Positions 1 through 7,769 are shown, numbered from the stretch's first letter. The stretch is DNA of 43,054 bases from Anaerozeibacter quisquiliarum (GCA_051162045.1 JBISDI010000032.1), one strand, 5' to 3'. Program-made: numbers and translations. Notes: a model not told the origin generated them from the sequence alone.

Positions 1-45
1 AGGGCTTTGCCCTCTGGACTCCCTTCACGCTCACGCGGGGGGTCC
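1..45 (-). repeat. Composite stop-proximal repeat, partial copy cut by the window edge
   Basis: This is the first block of the composite element described at 5268-5478. It carries the CGCTCACGCGGG box (in + orientation) followed by the GGGCTTTGCCC hairpin core. It lies 6-10 bases past the cysA stop codon and points away from cysA on the minus strand, the same position and orientation as the other copies. The rest of the element would lie left of base 1. Confidence 0.75.
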
Positions 46-51
46 CGTGCG

Positions 52-1116
52 CTATTCCCCCACCGTCCTGCCCGCCAGCGCCTGATTCTTCACCAGGTAC
101 GCCCGATCTTCGTCGAACACGTACATCCGGTAGACCAGCACGCACATCTGCTCACCCACCGCGACCGGGCGGCGCTCCAGCGACCGGTTCGTCGTCAGCG
201 TCATGCCCTTGACCTTCAGCTTCAACTCCAGATGCCCGCCCCGGAACGCGATCGACTCGACCACCCCCGGCTCCGCCACATCCATCACGTCGCGGAATTT
301 CTCGTTGTCGCGCTTGAACGCCTCCACAAACTCCGGCCGCACCACCGCGCGGTCGGGCAGCGCGTATTGCTTGAACCCGGTCAGCTGCCTGTACCCCTCC
401 ACCACCGCCGATCCGCCGATGAACTGCGCCACAAACGGCGTGCGCGGGTTCTTGTAGATGTCCACCGGACTGCCGGCCTGCATCATCCGCCCGTCCTCCA
501 GGATAATCAGCTCGTCCGCCACCTCCAGCGCCTCATCCTGATCGTGCGTCACGAAGATGCTCGTGATCGACAAAAGCTTCACCATCTGCCTGAGCCACGC
601 GCGCAATTCCCCGCGCACCTTGGCGTCGATCGCCGCAAACGGCTCGTCCAGCAGCAGCAGCCGCGGGTTCGGCGCCAGCGCGCGCGCAAACGCCACCCGC
701 TGCCGCTGCCCGCCCGACAGCTGGTTGGGGTAGCGCCGCTCGAGCCCCTGAAGCCCGGTCAGCTCGATCAGCTCATCGACGCGCGCTCGGATCTCGGCGC
801 GGGACTTCTTCTGCACGCTCAACCCGAACGCGATGTTGTCAAACACCGTCATATACCGAAACAGCGCGTATTGCTGGAACACGAAGCCCACGCCCCGCTC
901 GCTCGCCGGCAGGTTGTTCACCACGCGCCCGTCGATCGAAATCTGTCCGGCGTCCGGGGCTTCCAACCCGGCGATCATCCGAAGGATCGTGGTCTTGCCG
1001 CTGCCGCTCGGGCCGAGCAGCGCGGCCAGCTTGCCGCGCTCCACGCCAAAGCTCACGCCCCGCGCCGCCTCGCACCGGCCGAACTGCTTGCTGACTTCTT
1101 TCAACTCTACGTACAC
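52..1116 (-). CDS. cysA: Sulfate/thiosulfate ABC transporter ATP-binding protein
   Basis: This 354-residue ABC ATPase powers sulfate import through the CysTW permease. Walker A (GPSGSGKT) is at 35-42, the Q-loop at 81-82, the LSGGQRQR signature at 133-140, Walker B (LLLLDEP) at 153-159 and the switch His at 191. A C-terminal regulatory extension of about 120 residues follows, as in the CysA/PotA/MalK group. The start is GTG, one base after the cysW stop, with an AAGGGG-type ribosome site inside the cysW end. Last gene of sbp-cysT-cysW-cysA. Assignment to sulfate rests mainly on its neighbours; the nucleotide-binding fold itself does not specify the substrate. Confidence 0.93.
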   Translation of the reverse strand: MYVELKEVSKQFGRCEAARGVSFGVERGKLAALLGPSGSGKTTILRMIAGLEAPDAGQISIDGRVVNNLPASERGVGFVFQQYALFRYMTVFDNIAFGLSVQKKSRAEIRARVDELIELTGLQGLERRYPNQLSGGQRQRVAFARALAPNPRLLLLDEPFAAIDAKVRGELRAWLRQMVKLLSITSIFVTHDQDEALEVADELIILEDGRMMQAGSPVDIYKNPRTPFVAQFIGGSAVVEGYRQLTGFKQYALPDRAVVRPEFVEAFKRDNEKFRDVMDVAEPGVVESIAFRGGHLELKLKVKGMTLTTNRSLERRPVAVGEQMCVLVYRMYVFDEDRAYLVKNQALAGRTVGE

Positions 1117-1117
1117 G

Positions 1118-1930
1118 CTATCGCCCCTTCCCTTTCCGCTCGATCAGGCTGCGCGCAATGAGCATCAACAGCGCCAGCAGCACCAGGATCGAGGACACCG
1201 CGAACGCCTCCTCGTAGCGGAATTCGTTATACAGTATCTCGATGTGCAGCGGCAGCGTGTTGGTCACGCCGCGCAGCCGCCCCGACAGCACCGACACCGC
1301 GCCGAACTCGCCCATCGCGCGCGCCGCGCACAGCACCACCCCGTACGCGAGCGGCCAGCGGATGTGCGGGAAGGTCACCCGCCGGAAGATCGTCCATGCG
1401 CCCGCGCCCATCAGCGCCGCCGCCTGCTCCTCGTCCGCGCCCTGGGCGCTGAGCACCGGGATCAGCTCGCGCGACACGTAGGGCAGCGTGGTGAACACCG
1501 TCGCCAGCATGACGCCCGGCACCGCGAACGCGACCTGAATCCCGTTTGCGGTCAGCCAGGGATAGATCGGGCTGTTCCGCCCGAACGTCAGCAGGTAGAT
1601 CAGCCCGGCGATCACCGGCGACACCGACAGCGGCAGGTCGATGGACGTGGTCAGCAGCTTCTTGCCGCGAAACGCGTACTTGGTCACCGTCCACGCCGCG
1701 CACAGCCCGAACGCCGTGTTGACCGCGACCGCCGTCAGCGTCGCCTTGAGCGTCAGGATCAGCGCCTTTACGGCGTAGGGGTCGGCGATGTGCCGAAAAT
1801 AGGCCGACAGGCCCGCCTTGAACGCCTGAACCAGCACAAAGGCGAGCGGCAGCACCAGAAAGAGCGCCACGAAGAGCGCGCAAAGCGCGATCAGCGCGCG
1901 GCGTCCGGCGGGGGAGGATCGGGTTTGCAT
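1118..1930 (-). CDS. cysW: Sulfate ABC transporter permease CysW
   Basis: This 270-residue inner-membrane permease has six predicted membrane spans. The EAA loop that contacts the ATPase is at about 168-182 (DEEQAAALMGAGAWT). The ATG at 1930 is chosen because AAAGGAG sits 7 bases upstream; the open frame continues further upstream only through non-coding repeat sequence. It pairs with CysT to form the sulfate channel. It is separated from cysT by 312 bp holding a composite repeat, which is odd because these genes are normally packed tightly. CysA follows after one base. Confidence 0.93.
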   Translation of the reverse strand: MQTRSSPAGRRALIALCALFVALFLVLPLAFVLVQAFKAGLSAYFRHIADPYAVKALILTLKATLTAVAVNTAFGLCAAWTVTKYAFRGKKLLTTSIDLPLSVSPVIAGLIYLLTFGRNSPIYPWLTANGIQVAFAVPGVMLATVFTTLPYVSRELIPVLSAQGADEEQAAALMGAGAWTIFRRVTFPHIRWPLAYGVVLCAARAMGEFGAVSVLSGRLRGVTNTLPLHIEILYNEFRYEEAFAVSSILVLLALLMLIARSLIERKGKGR

Positions 1931-2040
1931 GAATGAGCTCCTTTGCATTGGATGTGATGTGGCGGGAGGCTGACCGTTCCCGCCCTTGGAGGGGCGGCGT
2001 TCGCCGCACACTCCTGGCGGGGCATGGGTTCCCGGCTTCA

Positions 2041-2235
2041 CGGAACAGGTACGGGCTCGCTCCCTTCGGTCGCATCGGGGACGCCGCGCCGCCCTTGCCC
2101 GGAACAAGCCGCTCGGTTCCGGTGATTGGGAACCATATACGGCGGCGCGGGGACGGAGGGGACGTTGGTGGCTCCGCCCCCAAGCCCCCGCCAAAGGGCT
2201 TTGCCCTCTGGACTCCCTGAACCGCTAACGCGGGG
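2041..2235 (-). repeat. Composite stop-proximal repeat, copy 1 (after cysT)
   Basis: Read on the minus strand, the blocks follow the cysT stop in this order: a degenerate CCCGCGTTAGCG box, the CCAGAGGGCAAAGCCCTTTGG hairpin (minus strand, about 2191-2211), a GGGGGCTTGGGGGCGGAG block, CCGCGCCGCCGTAT, an imperfect GGTTCC/GGAACC region, GGCGGCGCGGCGTCCCCGATG, then the type-2 end CGACCGAAGGGAGCGAG. Block order matches the copies at 5268, 12745 and 13264. It lies between cysT and cysW inside what should be one operon. Confidence 0.8.
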
Positions 2236-2242
2236 TAACGCC

Positions 2243-3079
2243 CTACGCGCCGCCGGTGCGTCGCGCGGCGCGCACCTGAATGGCGTTCATCGTAAACAGC
2301 AGCGCAAACGAGATGATCAGCATCGTAAGCGCGATCGCGGTGGCCTCGGCATAATCGAATTCCTGCAGCTGCGCCATGATCATCAGTGGCGCGATCTCCG
2401 TGGAAAACGGCTTATTGCCCGCGATGAACACCACGCTGCCGTACTCCCCCAATCCCCGCGCAAACGCCAGCGCGAAGCCGGTCAGCGCCGCCGGGGTAAG
2501 CTCCGGCAGCACCACGCGGAAGAACGTGCGCGCGCGGCCCGCGCCCATCAGGCGCGCGGCCTCCTCATAGGCCGGCTCCAGCTGCGTAAGCACCGGCTGC
2601 ACCGCGCGCGCCACGAACGGAATGCCCACGAAGATCAGCGCCACCACAATCCCCGCGCGCGTGTAGGCGATCTTTACGCCCAGCGCGCCGAACATTTGCC
2701 CCACCCAGCCGTTCGGGGCGGTCAGCGCTGTCAGCGTGATGCCCGCGATCGCGGTCGGCAACGCCAGCGGCAGCTCGATCAGCCCGTCGGCCAGCCGCTT
2801 GAGCGGAAAGTCGTATCGCGTCAGCACCCACGCCAACATCACGCCGAAGACCAGGTTGACCAGCGCCGCCAGCAGCGCGCAGCCGACGCTCACCCCGAAA
2901 GCGGAAACCACGCGCGGGCGTGTAACGGTCTCGAAGAACGCGCGCGGTTCGAGTTGCGCGGCGGTGAGCGCAAGCGAAGCCAGTGGGATCAGCACGATCA
3001 GGCTGACCATGGCGACCGTTACGCCGAGGCTGACCCCGAACCCGGGAATCACGCGGACGGTTTTTTCGCGCTTCCTCAT
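2243..3079 (-). CDS. cysT: Sulfate ABC transporter permease CysT
   Basis: This 278-residue membrane permease has about six predicted spans and an EAA loop at 171-185 (YEEAARLMGAGRART). It forms the sulfate-translocating heterodimer with CysW. The ATG overlaps the sbp stop by four bases (ATGA), which implies translational coupling. The family resemblance to CysT/CysU, including the LIELPLALPTAIAGI region near 100-114, is clear. The next gene, cysW, is displaced by a 312-bp gap. Confidence 0.93.
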   Translation of the reverse strand: MRKREKTVRVIPGFGVSLGVTVAMVSLIVLIPLASLALTAAQLEPRAFFETVTRPRVVSAFGVSVGCALLAALVNLVFGVMLAWVLTRYDFPLKRLADGLIELPLALPTAIAGITLTALTAPNGWVGQMFGALGVKIAYTRAGIVVALIFVGIPFVARAVQPVLTQLEPAYEEAARLMGAGRARTFFRVVLPELTPAALTGFALAFARGLGEYGSVVFIAGNKPFSTEIAPLMIMAQLQEFDYAEATAIALTMLIISFALLFTMNAIQVRAARRTGGA

Positions 3080-4122
3080 GCGCCCGCCTGCCGTTCGTAG
3101 ATGCGGTCGAACGCGCCCCCGTCCACGAAGAACCGCGCTTGCGCCGCCTGCCAGCCGCCGAAGTGCGCGATCGTGGTCATCTGGAGGTTTAGATCGAACT
3201 TGTCCTTATACGCCGCGAGGATCGCCTCGTCCGACGGGCGGTAGAAGTGCTCGGCGGCAAGGCGCTGCGCCTCGTCCGAGTACAGGTATTCAAGGTACGC
3301 CTTCGCCACCGCCGCGCTGCCGCGGCTGCGGGCGACCCCATCCACCACGGCCACCGCGGGCTGGCACAGGATCGAGACCGACGGCGACACCATCTCGTAT
3401 GCGCCCGGGTGCTGCTTGAGCGTCAGGTGCGCCTCGTTTTCCCAAGCGATCAGCACATCGCCCTGGCCGTTTTCCACAAACGAGGTGGTCGAACCGCGCG
3501 CGCCGGCGTCCAGCACCAGCACATTGTCGTACAGCCGCTTCATGAAGGCCTCGATCTGCCGCTCATCGCCGCCGAACTGCGCCTCGGCCCAGGCCCAGGC
3601 CGCCAGGAAGTTCCAGCGCGCGCCGCCCGAGGTCTTGGGGTTGGGCGTAATCACGCCCACGCCTTCGCGCGCAAGGTCTCCCCAGTCGCGGATGCCCTTG
3701 GGGTTGCCCGCGCGCGTCAGCAACACGATGGTCGATGTGTAGGGCGCGCTGTCGCGCGGCAACTCGCCTTCCCAGCCCGGATCAATCAGCCCGGCCCGCT
3801 CGACCTGCGCGATGTCGTCGGCCAGCGCCAGCGTTACCACGTCGGCCGGCAACCCCTGCGCAACAGCCAGCGCCTGCGAGCCCGAGCCGCCGTGCGACTG
3901 CGTAACCTCGACCGTCACACCGGTTTCGCGCTCGTAGTGGCCCGCGAACAGCGCGTTGTAGGCCGCGTAGAATTCGCGCGTGGGGTCGTAGGAGGCGTTG
4001 GTGATCGTCCGCGTTGTCGCCTCGGGCGCGCCGCCCGACTGTGCCGGACCGCAGCCGCTTAGACCTGTCGCCAATGTCATTAGTACCAGCGCGCCGGTCA
4101 GCGCCTTCGTCAGATGCTCCAT
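3076..4122 (-). CDS. sbp: Sulfate-binding lipoprotein of the ABC importer
   Basis: This 348-residue extracytoplasmic sulfate receptor carries a signal peptide with lipobox LSGC (Cys24), so it is probably lipid-anchored. Family signatures are SHGGSGSQ at 77-84, DVVTLALADD near 94-103 and NPKTSGGARW at 161-170, the anion-binding segments of Sbp/CysP proteins. The ATG at 4122 is preferred because GGAGAG lies six bases upstream; the open frame extends to 4200 but without a ribosome site. First gene of sbp-cysTWA, transcribed away from the LacI-family gene. It could bind thiosulfate as well as sulfate. Confidence 0.94.
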   Translation of the reverse strand: MEHLTKALTGALVLMTLATGLSGCGPAQSGGAPEATTRTITNASYDPTREFYAAYNALFAGHYERETGVTVEVTQSHGGSGSQALAVAQGLPADVVTLALADDIAQVERAGLIDPGWEGELPRDSAPYTSTIVLLTRAGNPKGIRDWGDLAREGVGVITPNPKTSGGARWNFLAAWAWAEAQFGGDERQIEAFMKRLYDNVLVLDAGARGSTTSFVENGQGDVLIAWENEAHLTLKQHPGAYEMVSPSVSILCQPAVAVVDGVARSRGSAAVAKAYLEYLYSDEAQRLAAEHFYRPSDEAILAAYKDKFDLNLQMTTIAHFGGWQAAQARFFVDGGAFDRIYERQAGA

Positions 4123-4152
4123 AATCTTCTCTCCGTTTACACAAACGATTTC

Positions 4153-4181
4153 ATGCCGAAATCCCTTGCGGGATCGGGCAT
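4153..4181. promoter_or_regulatory. 29-bp imperfect palindrome, candidate operator
   Basis: ATGCC-N3-ATCCC and GGGAT-N3-GCAT arms surround a TTGC centre. The palindrome covers the -35 box of the lacI-like promoter (4166-4171) and lies just inside the sbp transcribed region. That is where a repressor could control both directions. Its length and symmetry suit a LacI-family operator, but the link to the neighbouring regulator is inference. Confidence 0.45.
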
Positions 4182-4194
4182 TCTGTGATACGAT
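4166..4194 (+). promoter_or_regulatory. Promoter for the LacI-family gene
   Basis: TTGCGG at 4166-4171, a 17-bp spacer and TACGAT at 4189-4194. Transcription would begin near 4201, giving a leader of about 68 bases to the GTG at 4269. Confidence 0.5.
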
Positions 4195-4198
4195 TGTC

Positions 4199-4227
4199 AT
4201 GATAGCGTATTATTCGGATGGATTCAA
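4199..4227 (-). promoter_or_regulatory. Promoter for sbp-cysTWA
   Basis: On the minus strand, TTGAAT (4222-4227), a 17-bp spacer and TATCAT (4199-4204). Start sites of the two divergent promoters would fall within about 10 bp of each other, so the two transcription units probably compete or are co-regulated. Confidence 0.5.
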
Positions 4228-4268
4228 GGACAGAATACGCAAACGATTGTGTCGAGGGTGAGGATGCG

Positions 4269-5255
4269 GTGTCGCTCAAGGAGATCGCCCGGATGGCGGG
4301 GGTGTCGCCCTCGACGGTGTCGCGGGTGCTGAACGACCGGCCGGGCAGCGCGTCGGAGGCCGTGAAGGAGCGCGTGTGGGCGGCGGCGCGCGCGATACAA
4401 TACACGCCCAACGACTGGGCGCGCGGCCTGCGCGCGGGCGGTGCGCAATGCAGGGCGCGGCCGCGCGTGGCGGTGGTGCTGGCGCGCATCCGCGCGCTGG
4501 GCGAAGACCCATTCTTCGCGGATCTGTGCCGCTCGGTCGAGGTGGAGCTGTTCAAACAGGGCGCGCAGCTGACCGGGATCGTGTACGCCCGGGACGCGCT
4601 GCCGGATTTCGAAACACCCGACGGCCTGCTGATCCTGGGCCGCTGCTCGGAAGCGCTGCTCGCGCGGCTCAAGGCGAAAACCCACAACCTGGTGGGGCTG
4701 TGGCGCAACCCGCACGACACGGGCGTGGACGAGGTGGTGTGCGACGGCGAGAAGGCGGCCGCGCTGGCAACCGGGCATCTGATTGCGCTCGGGCACAAAA
4801 AAATCGCCTACATCGGCGATTGCTCGTATGAGCGGCGATACGTGGGGTATGCCCAGGCGCTGCTGCACGCGGGCCTGCCGCTCGACTATGCGCTGGTCAA
4901 GCCCACCGACCAACTGCGCGCGTCGGGGGCCGAGGCGATGCGGGGGGTTCTCGCGGAGAAAACGGCCACGGCGGTGCTGTGTGCCAACGACATCACCGCC
5001 GTGGGAGCGCTCGAGGCGCTGGCCGAGGTCAGAGAGAGCGCGCGCCGGCCGGTCGCGGTGATCGCGATCGACAACGTGGAGGCGGCGCAGCGGACCCGCC
5101 CGCTGCTGACCACGGTCGACATCCCGCGCGCGGACATGGCCCACATGGCGGGCCTGCTGCTGCTCGACCGCATCCGTGGCGGCCACCGCGAGCACATGCG
5201 CGTGGAACTGCCCTGCCGGATCGTGGAAAGGGAGAGCTGCTTTCCGGCGCGATAG
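4269..5255 (+). CDS. LacI-family transcriptional regulator
   Basis: About 328 residues. An N-terminal LacI helix-turn-helix starts at residue 1 (SLKEIARMAGVSPSTVSRVL), followed by the hinge and a periplasmic-binding-protein-like effector domain (LIALGHKKIAYIGD near 174; VLCANDITAVGALEAL near 235). The GTG at 4269 is chosen because it places the helix-turn-helix at the N terminus, as in the family, and has GGTGAGG five bases upstream. An in-frame ATG at 4218 would add 17 residues and has no ribosome site. Such proteins normally sense sugars or nucleosides, so the divergent sulfate operon is an unexpected partner. The effector is unknown. Confidence 0.88.
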   Translation: MSLKEIARMAGVSPSTVSRVLNDRPGSASEAVKERVWAAARAIQYTPNDWARGLRAGGAQCRARPRVAVVLARIRALGEDPFFADLCRSVEVELFKQGAQLTGIVYARDALPDFETPDGLLILGRCSEALLARLKAKTHNLVGLWRNPHDTGVDEVVCDGEKAAALATGHLIALGHKKIAYIGDCSYERRYVGYAQALLHAGLPLDYALVKPTDQLRASGAEAMRGVLAEKTATAVLCANDITAVGALEALAEVRESARRPVAVIAIDNVEAAQRTRPLLTTVDIPRADMAHMAGLLLLDRIRGGHREHMRVELPCRIVERESCFPAR

Positions 5256-5267
5256 CGGCGATCCTCC

Positions 5268-5478
5268 CCGCGTGAGCGGATGATGGGATTCTTAAGGGCA
5301 AAGCCCCTGAGCGGGGTTTGGGGTGGAAACCCAACGTCCCCCCGTGCCGCCGTATCCGACGCTTAAGCGATAGAGCCGGAGCGCCGAGTCCGAGCCGCGG
5401 CGGTGCGGTCGTTCCCGATGTTCTGAAATATGGGGCGCGGCCCGTCGGGCCGCGCCCCATATTATCAGAACGAGTCCG
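5268..5478 (+). repeat. Composite stop-proximal repeat, copy 2 (after the LacI gene)
   Basis: It begins 13 bases after the stop. The order is CCCGCGTGAGCG, a hairpin around GGGCAAAGCCC, a second block (GGGGTTTGGGGTGG), ACGTCCCCCCGTGCCGCCGTAT, AGCGATAGAGCCGGAGCG, then GTTCCCGATG and a strong palindrome at 5421-5470, ending in CGAGTCCG. It faces the convergent uracil permease gene. No open reading frame is supported inside it. Confidence 0.8.
5421..5470. repeat. Terminal hairpin of composite copy 2
   Basis: The arms are TTCTGA-AATAT-GGGGCGCGGCCC and GGGCCGCGCCCC-ATATT-A-TCAGAA around a GTC loop, with a single bulged A. The outer sequence is shared with the hairpin at 12917-12968, but the inner stem differs completely while still pairing. 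It can also act as a bidirectional terminator between the convergent lacI-like and uraA genes. Confidence 0.75.
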
Positions 5479-5539
5479 TCCCCGCTGCGCAAAACCGCGT
5501 CCCCCGTAAAGGCGACAGGCCGCTTCGGGCCATCCGCCC

Positions 5540-6970
5540 CTACTTCTTCTCCCCGATGCTCAGCAGCAGATTGAGCGCGATTCCGAAGATCGCCGCGCCG
5601 GCGATGCAGGGCACCTGCAGGCCGAGGAAGTCGATGTTGCCGCCAAAGGCGTACTGGCCGCCCACGCCGATCGTCATGATCGTGGCGATGACCGCGATGT
5701 TCTTGGCGCTGAACATGTCCACCTGCTTCTCGATCATGATCGCGATGCCCTGCGCCGCGATCGCGCCGAACAGGTACACCTCGAGTCCGCCGATGACCGC
5801 CATCGGGATGCCGTAGATCGCCCGGATCAGCGGCGTGAAGAACGAGATCACCATCGCGATGACCGCCGCCGCGGCCAGCACGGGCACCGAGAACACCCGC
5901 GTGATCGCCATTGTGGAGATGTTCTCGCCGTAGTTGGTGCCCGCGGGCCCGCCGACCACGCCCGACACCATGTCGCACAGCCCGTCGCCGATCAGGTTCA
6001 GGTCCAGCTTGTCGATCAGGTTGTACTTCTTATCGACGCCCTTCTTGCGCGCCACGTCGTTCACGTAGATGTCCAGCTGGTACATATGCGCGGTCGATTC
6101 CGGGATCGTCGCAATCGCGATGGGCATGATCGCGAACACCGCCGCCGCCGAAGCCTTGGGCAGGGTGAACGCCGGCACCGCGAGTACGCCGTTCGTCCAC
6201 AGCGAGGCCGACAGCGCCTCGGCCGGGATGGCGCGAAACAGGTTCATTTCCGGCCCGCCGACGGCGTACAGCCCAGCGGCCACCGCGCAGCCCACCGCGG
6301 CGCCCAGCAGCAGCGGCAGCTGGCCCAGGAAGCCCTTCAGGTAGCGCGAGAACAGCACGGTGGACAAAAGCGTAGACAGCGACACCACCCATACCCACGA
6401 GCCGCCCAGCACGCCGGCCGCGCCCGCGACCGGGGCCGCGTCGCGCAGCGCGTTGCCGGCCAGCGTCAGGCCGATAATCATGGCGATCGAGCCGGTGATC
6501 GAGGGCGGCAGGATCTTCTCGATGGCGTTCCGGCCGAAGAAGCGGATCGCAAGGCCCGCCGCGATCGACACGAGGCCCGACATGATGATGCCGAACTGCG
6601 CGTAGGCGATGGCCTCGCCCGGCAGCACCGAGGTCAAGTGGCTGCTCCAGGCGTTCAGCTGCGCGAGCGCCTCGGGGCTCAGCTTCTGCGTGATGGCTTC
6701 GGTCGCCATCAGGCTTGAGACCGCGTTCAGATAGGCGAAGCTCGAGCCGTAGTACAGCGGGATCTTGCGCCCGGTAATCAGGATGAAGCACAGCGTCGCC
6801 AGGCCGCTGGCGAAGATCGTGGTGGACACCTGGAAGCCGGTAATCAGCGCCACGGCCACCGTCGCGGGGAACATGACCACCACCTGCTGCAGCGCGTACA
6901 GCAGCAGCTTCAAAAATGGCGGTCGCTCGTCGGGCAGGTATCCGAGGTGCGCTTCATGGGACTTCATCAT
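5540..6970 (-). CDS. uraA: Uracil/xanthine permease (nucleobase:cation symporter-2 family)
   Basis: This 476-residue polytopic permease has about 14 predicted spans and imports uracil, or possibly xanthine, by cation symport. The family signature reads ENISTMAITR within GGPAGTNYGENISTM, close to the ENIGVMAxTR of uracil-type members. A charged loop, LDIYVNDVARKKGVDKKYN, precedes it and makes the protein longer than E. coli UraA. The start at 6970 (first of two ATGs) has GGAGG eight bases upstream; an in-frame GTG at 7000 falls in the leader terminator. The attenuator-like leader supports a pyrimidine role. Confidence 0.9.
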   Translation of the reverse strand: MMKSHEAHLGYLPDERPPFLKLLLYALQQVVVMFPATVAVALITGFQVSTTIFASGLATLCFILITGRKIPLYYGSSFAYLNAVSSLMATEAITQKLSPEALAQLNAWSSHLTSVLPGEAIAYAQFGIIMSGLVSIAAGLAIRFFGRNAIEKILPPSITGSIAMIIGLTLAGNALRDAAPVAGAAGVLGGSWVWVVSLSTLLSTVLFSRYLKGFLGQLPLLLGAAVGCAVAAGLYAVGGPEMNLFRAIPAEALSASLWTNGVLAVPAFTLPKASAAAVFAIMPIAIATIPESTAHMYQLDIYVNDVARKKGVDKKYNLIDKLDLNLIGDGLCDMVSGVVGGPAGTNYGENISTMAITRVFSVPVLAAAAVIAMVISFFTPLIRAIYGIPMAVIGGLEVYLFGAIAAQGIAIMIEKQVDMFSAKNIAVIATIMTIGVGGQYAFGGNIDFLGLQVPCIAGAAIFGIALNLLLSIGEKK

Positions 6971-6999
6971 GGGCTCGCCCTCCCTCTCGTGTCGCGGCA

Positions 7000-7031
7000 C
7001 AAAAATGCCTCACCCGCGATGCGGGCAAGGC
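7000..7031 (-). terminator. Leader terminator of the uraA attenuator
   Basis: Minus-strand stem GCCTTGCCCGC / GCGGGTGAGGC with an ATC loop and two wobble pairs, followed by ATTTTTG. It lies 30 bases ahead of the uraA start. Its 5' arm (CCTTGCC) can instead pair with GGCAAGG, 50-60 bases upstream in the leader, the layout of an attenuator. Confidence 0.7.
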
Positions 7032-7054
7032 AAAACAGGGTAATGAACCCCAAA

Positions 7055-7124
7055 GTGGTCTGCCGACCACTCCCCCTATGATCCTTGCCGGCATCTCTGT
7101 ACCGCGCTTAAAAGATGTTTACCA
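7055..7124 (-). promoter_or_regulatory. Putative PyrR-type anti-antiterminator region of the uraA leader
   Basis: The minus-strand leader holds CAGAGA followed by TGCCGGC-AAGGATC, then GTGGTCGGCAGACCAC. TGCCGGC can pair with GTCGGCA. GGCAAGG (7083-7089) is exactly complementary to the terminator arm at 7024-7030, giving mutually exclusive terminator and antiterminator folds. The CAGAGA motif resembles PyrR-binding loops of Firmicutes pyr leaders. That PyrR is the ligand-binding partner is inference. Confidence 0.5.
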
Positions 7125-7130
7125 TCGATC

Positions 7131-7159
7131 ATTAAACCACATACCCCCTCCGCTGTCAA
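7131..7159 (-). promoter_or_regulatory. uraA promoter
   Basis: Minus strand TTGACA (7154-7159), 17-bp spacer, TTTAAT (7131-7136). Transcription from about 7124 gives a leader of some 150 bases containing the attenuator. Confidence 0.65.
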
Positions 7160-7229
7160 GCGTCGCGGAGATTTTAACGCGCGGAGCGGAAAAACAGGAG
7201 CGCCGGGCGCTCCTGTCAATTTTCACGTT

Positions 7230-7769
7230 TTATCCGGGCGGGTACTCCGCCGGCGGGTTGCAGTCCTTGCAGGGGGTGAAGCCCTTGTCCAGCGCCGTGT
7301 CCAGCGAAAGGTACGCCGATTTCTTCGTGGCGTAGCGGCACTTGCCAGTGTGGTAGTACTTGCCGCCGGTGTTGCAGTAGACGTAGATCGCGGGCGGCTC
7401 CGGCGTCGGCTCCACGACCACCGACGGCGGCTTGATGGAGATGGGGACGTCGACCTCGAAGGCGCCGACGTCCTCCGGGTCCTGGCAGGGGCCCTGGATC
7501 GCGATCACCGGCTGGGCGCTGACCAGTTGCACGCCGCCCGCGGCGCGTTGCGGCGGCAGCGTGATCGGCAACAGCACCGCAATCAGCGCGCCGGCGATGC
7601 CGCAGGAAATCAGGCTCTTGGTCTGCCGCGACCAGCGGCAACGGTCGCTCCACATCATCAGCAAGCCCGCCGGGAAACAAAAAATCAGCCAGCGAATCAC
7701 CGCTTTTGAATAGCGGGGCATGGCTCGTTTCTTGGGCCGACGGCCGGGGCTTTGCGCTTTGACGTGCAT
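7230..7769 (-). CDS. Small membrane protein with a Cys/His C-terminal domain
   Basis: 179 residues; I cannot assign a function. A basic N terminus is followed by two hydrophobic segments (about 22-40 and 53-71), a Pro-rich linker (about 113-126) and a compact C-terminal domain with Cys132, His140, Cys144, Cys167 and Cys170 in the order YHxxGKCxY...TPCxxC. This domain recurs at the ends of bacterial surface or membrane proteins and looks metal-binding or disulfide-bonded. The start at 7769 has GAGGAT about ten bases upstream and follows a good promoter. The frame extends upstream without a ribosome site. Confidence 0.65.
   Translation of the reverse strand: MHVKAQSPGRRPKKRAMPRYSKAVIRWLIFCFPAGLLMMWSDRCRWSRQTKSLISCGIAGALIAVLLPITLPPQRAAGGVQLVSAQPVIAIQGPCQDPEDVGAFEVDVPISIKPPSVVVEPTPEPPAIYVYCNTGGKYYHTGKCRYATKKSAYLSLDTALDKGFTPCKDCNPPAEYPPG

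Noticed and set aside
52..1116. CysA as the missing ATPase of the Ugp-like importer
   Set aside because: It is 20 kb away and encoded with the sulfate permeases; nothing in the sequence supports sharing.
1931..2194. N-terminal extension of CysW through the cysT-cysW gap
   Set aside because: The extra 88 residues are encoded by repeat sequence, and a strong ribosome site fits the ATG at 1930.
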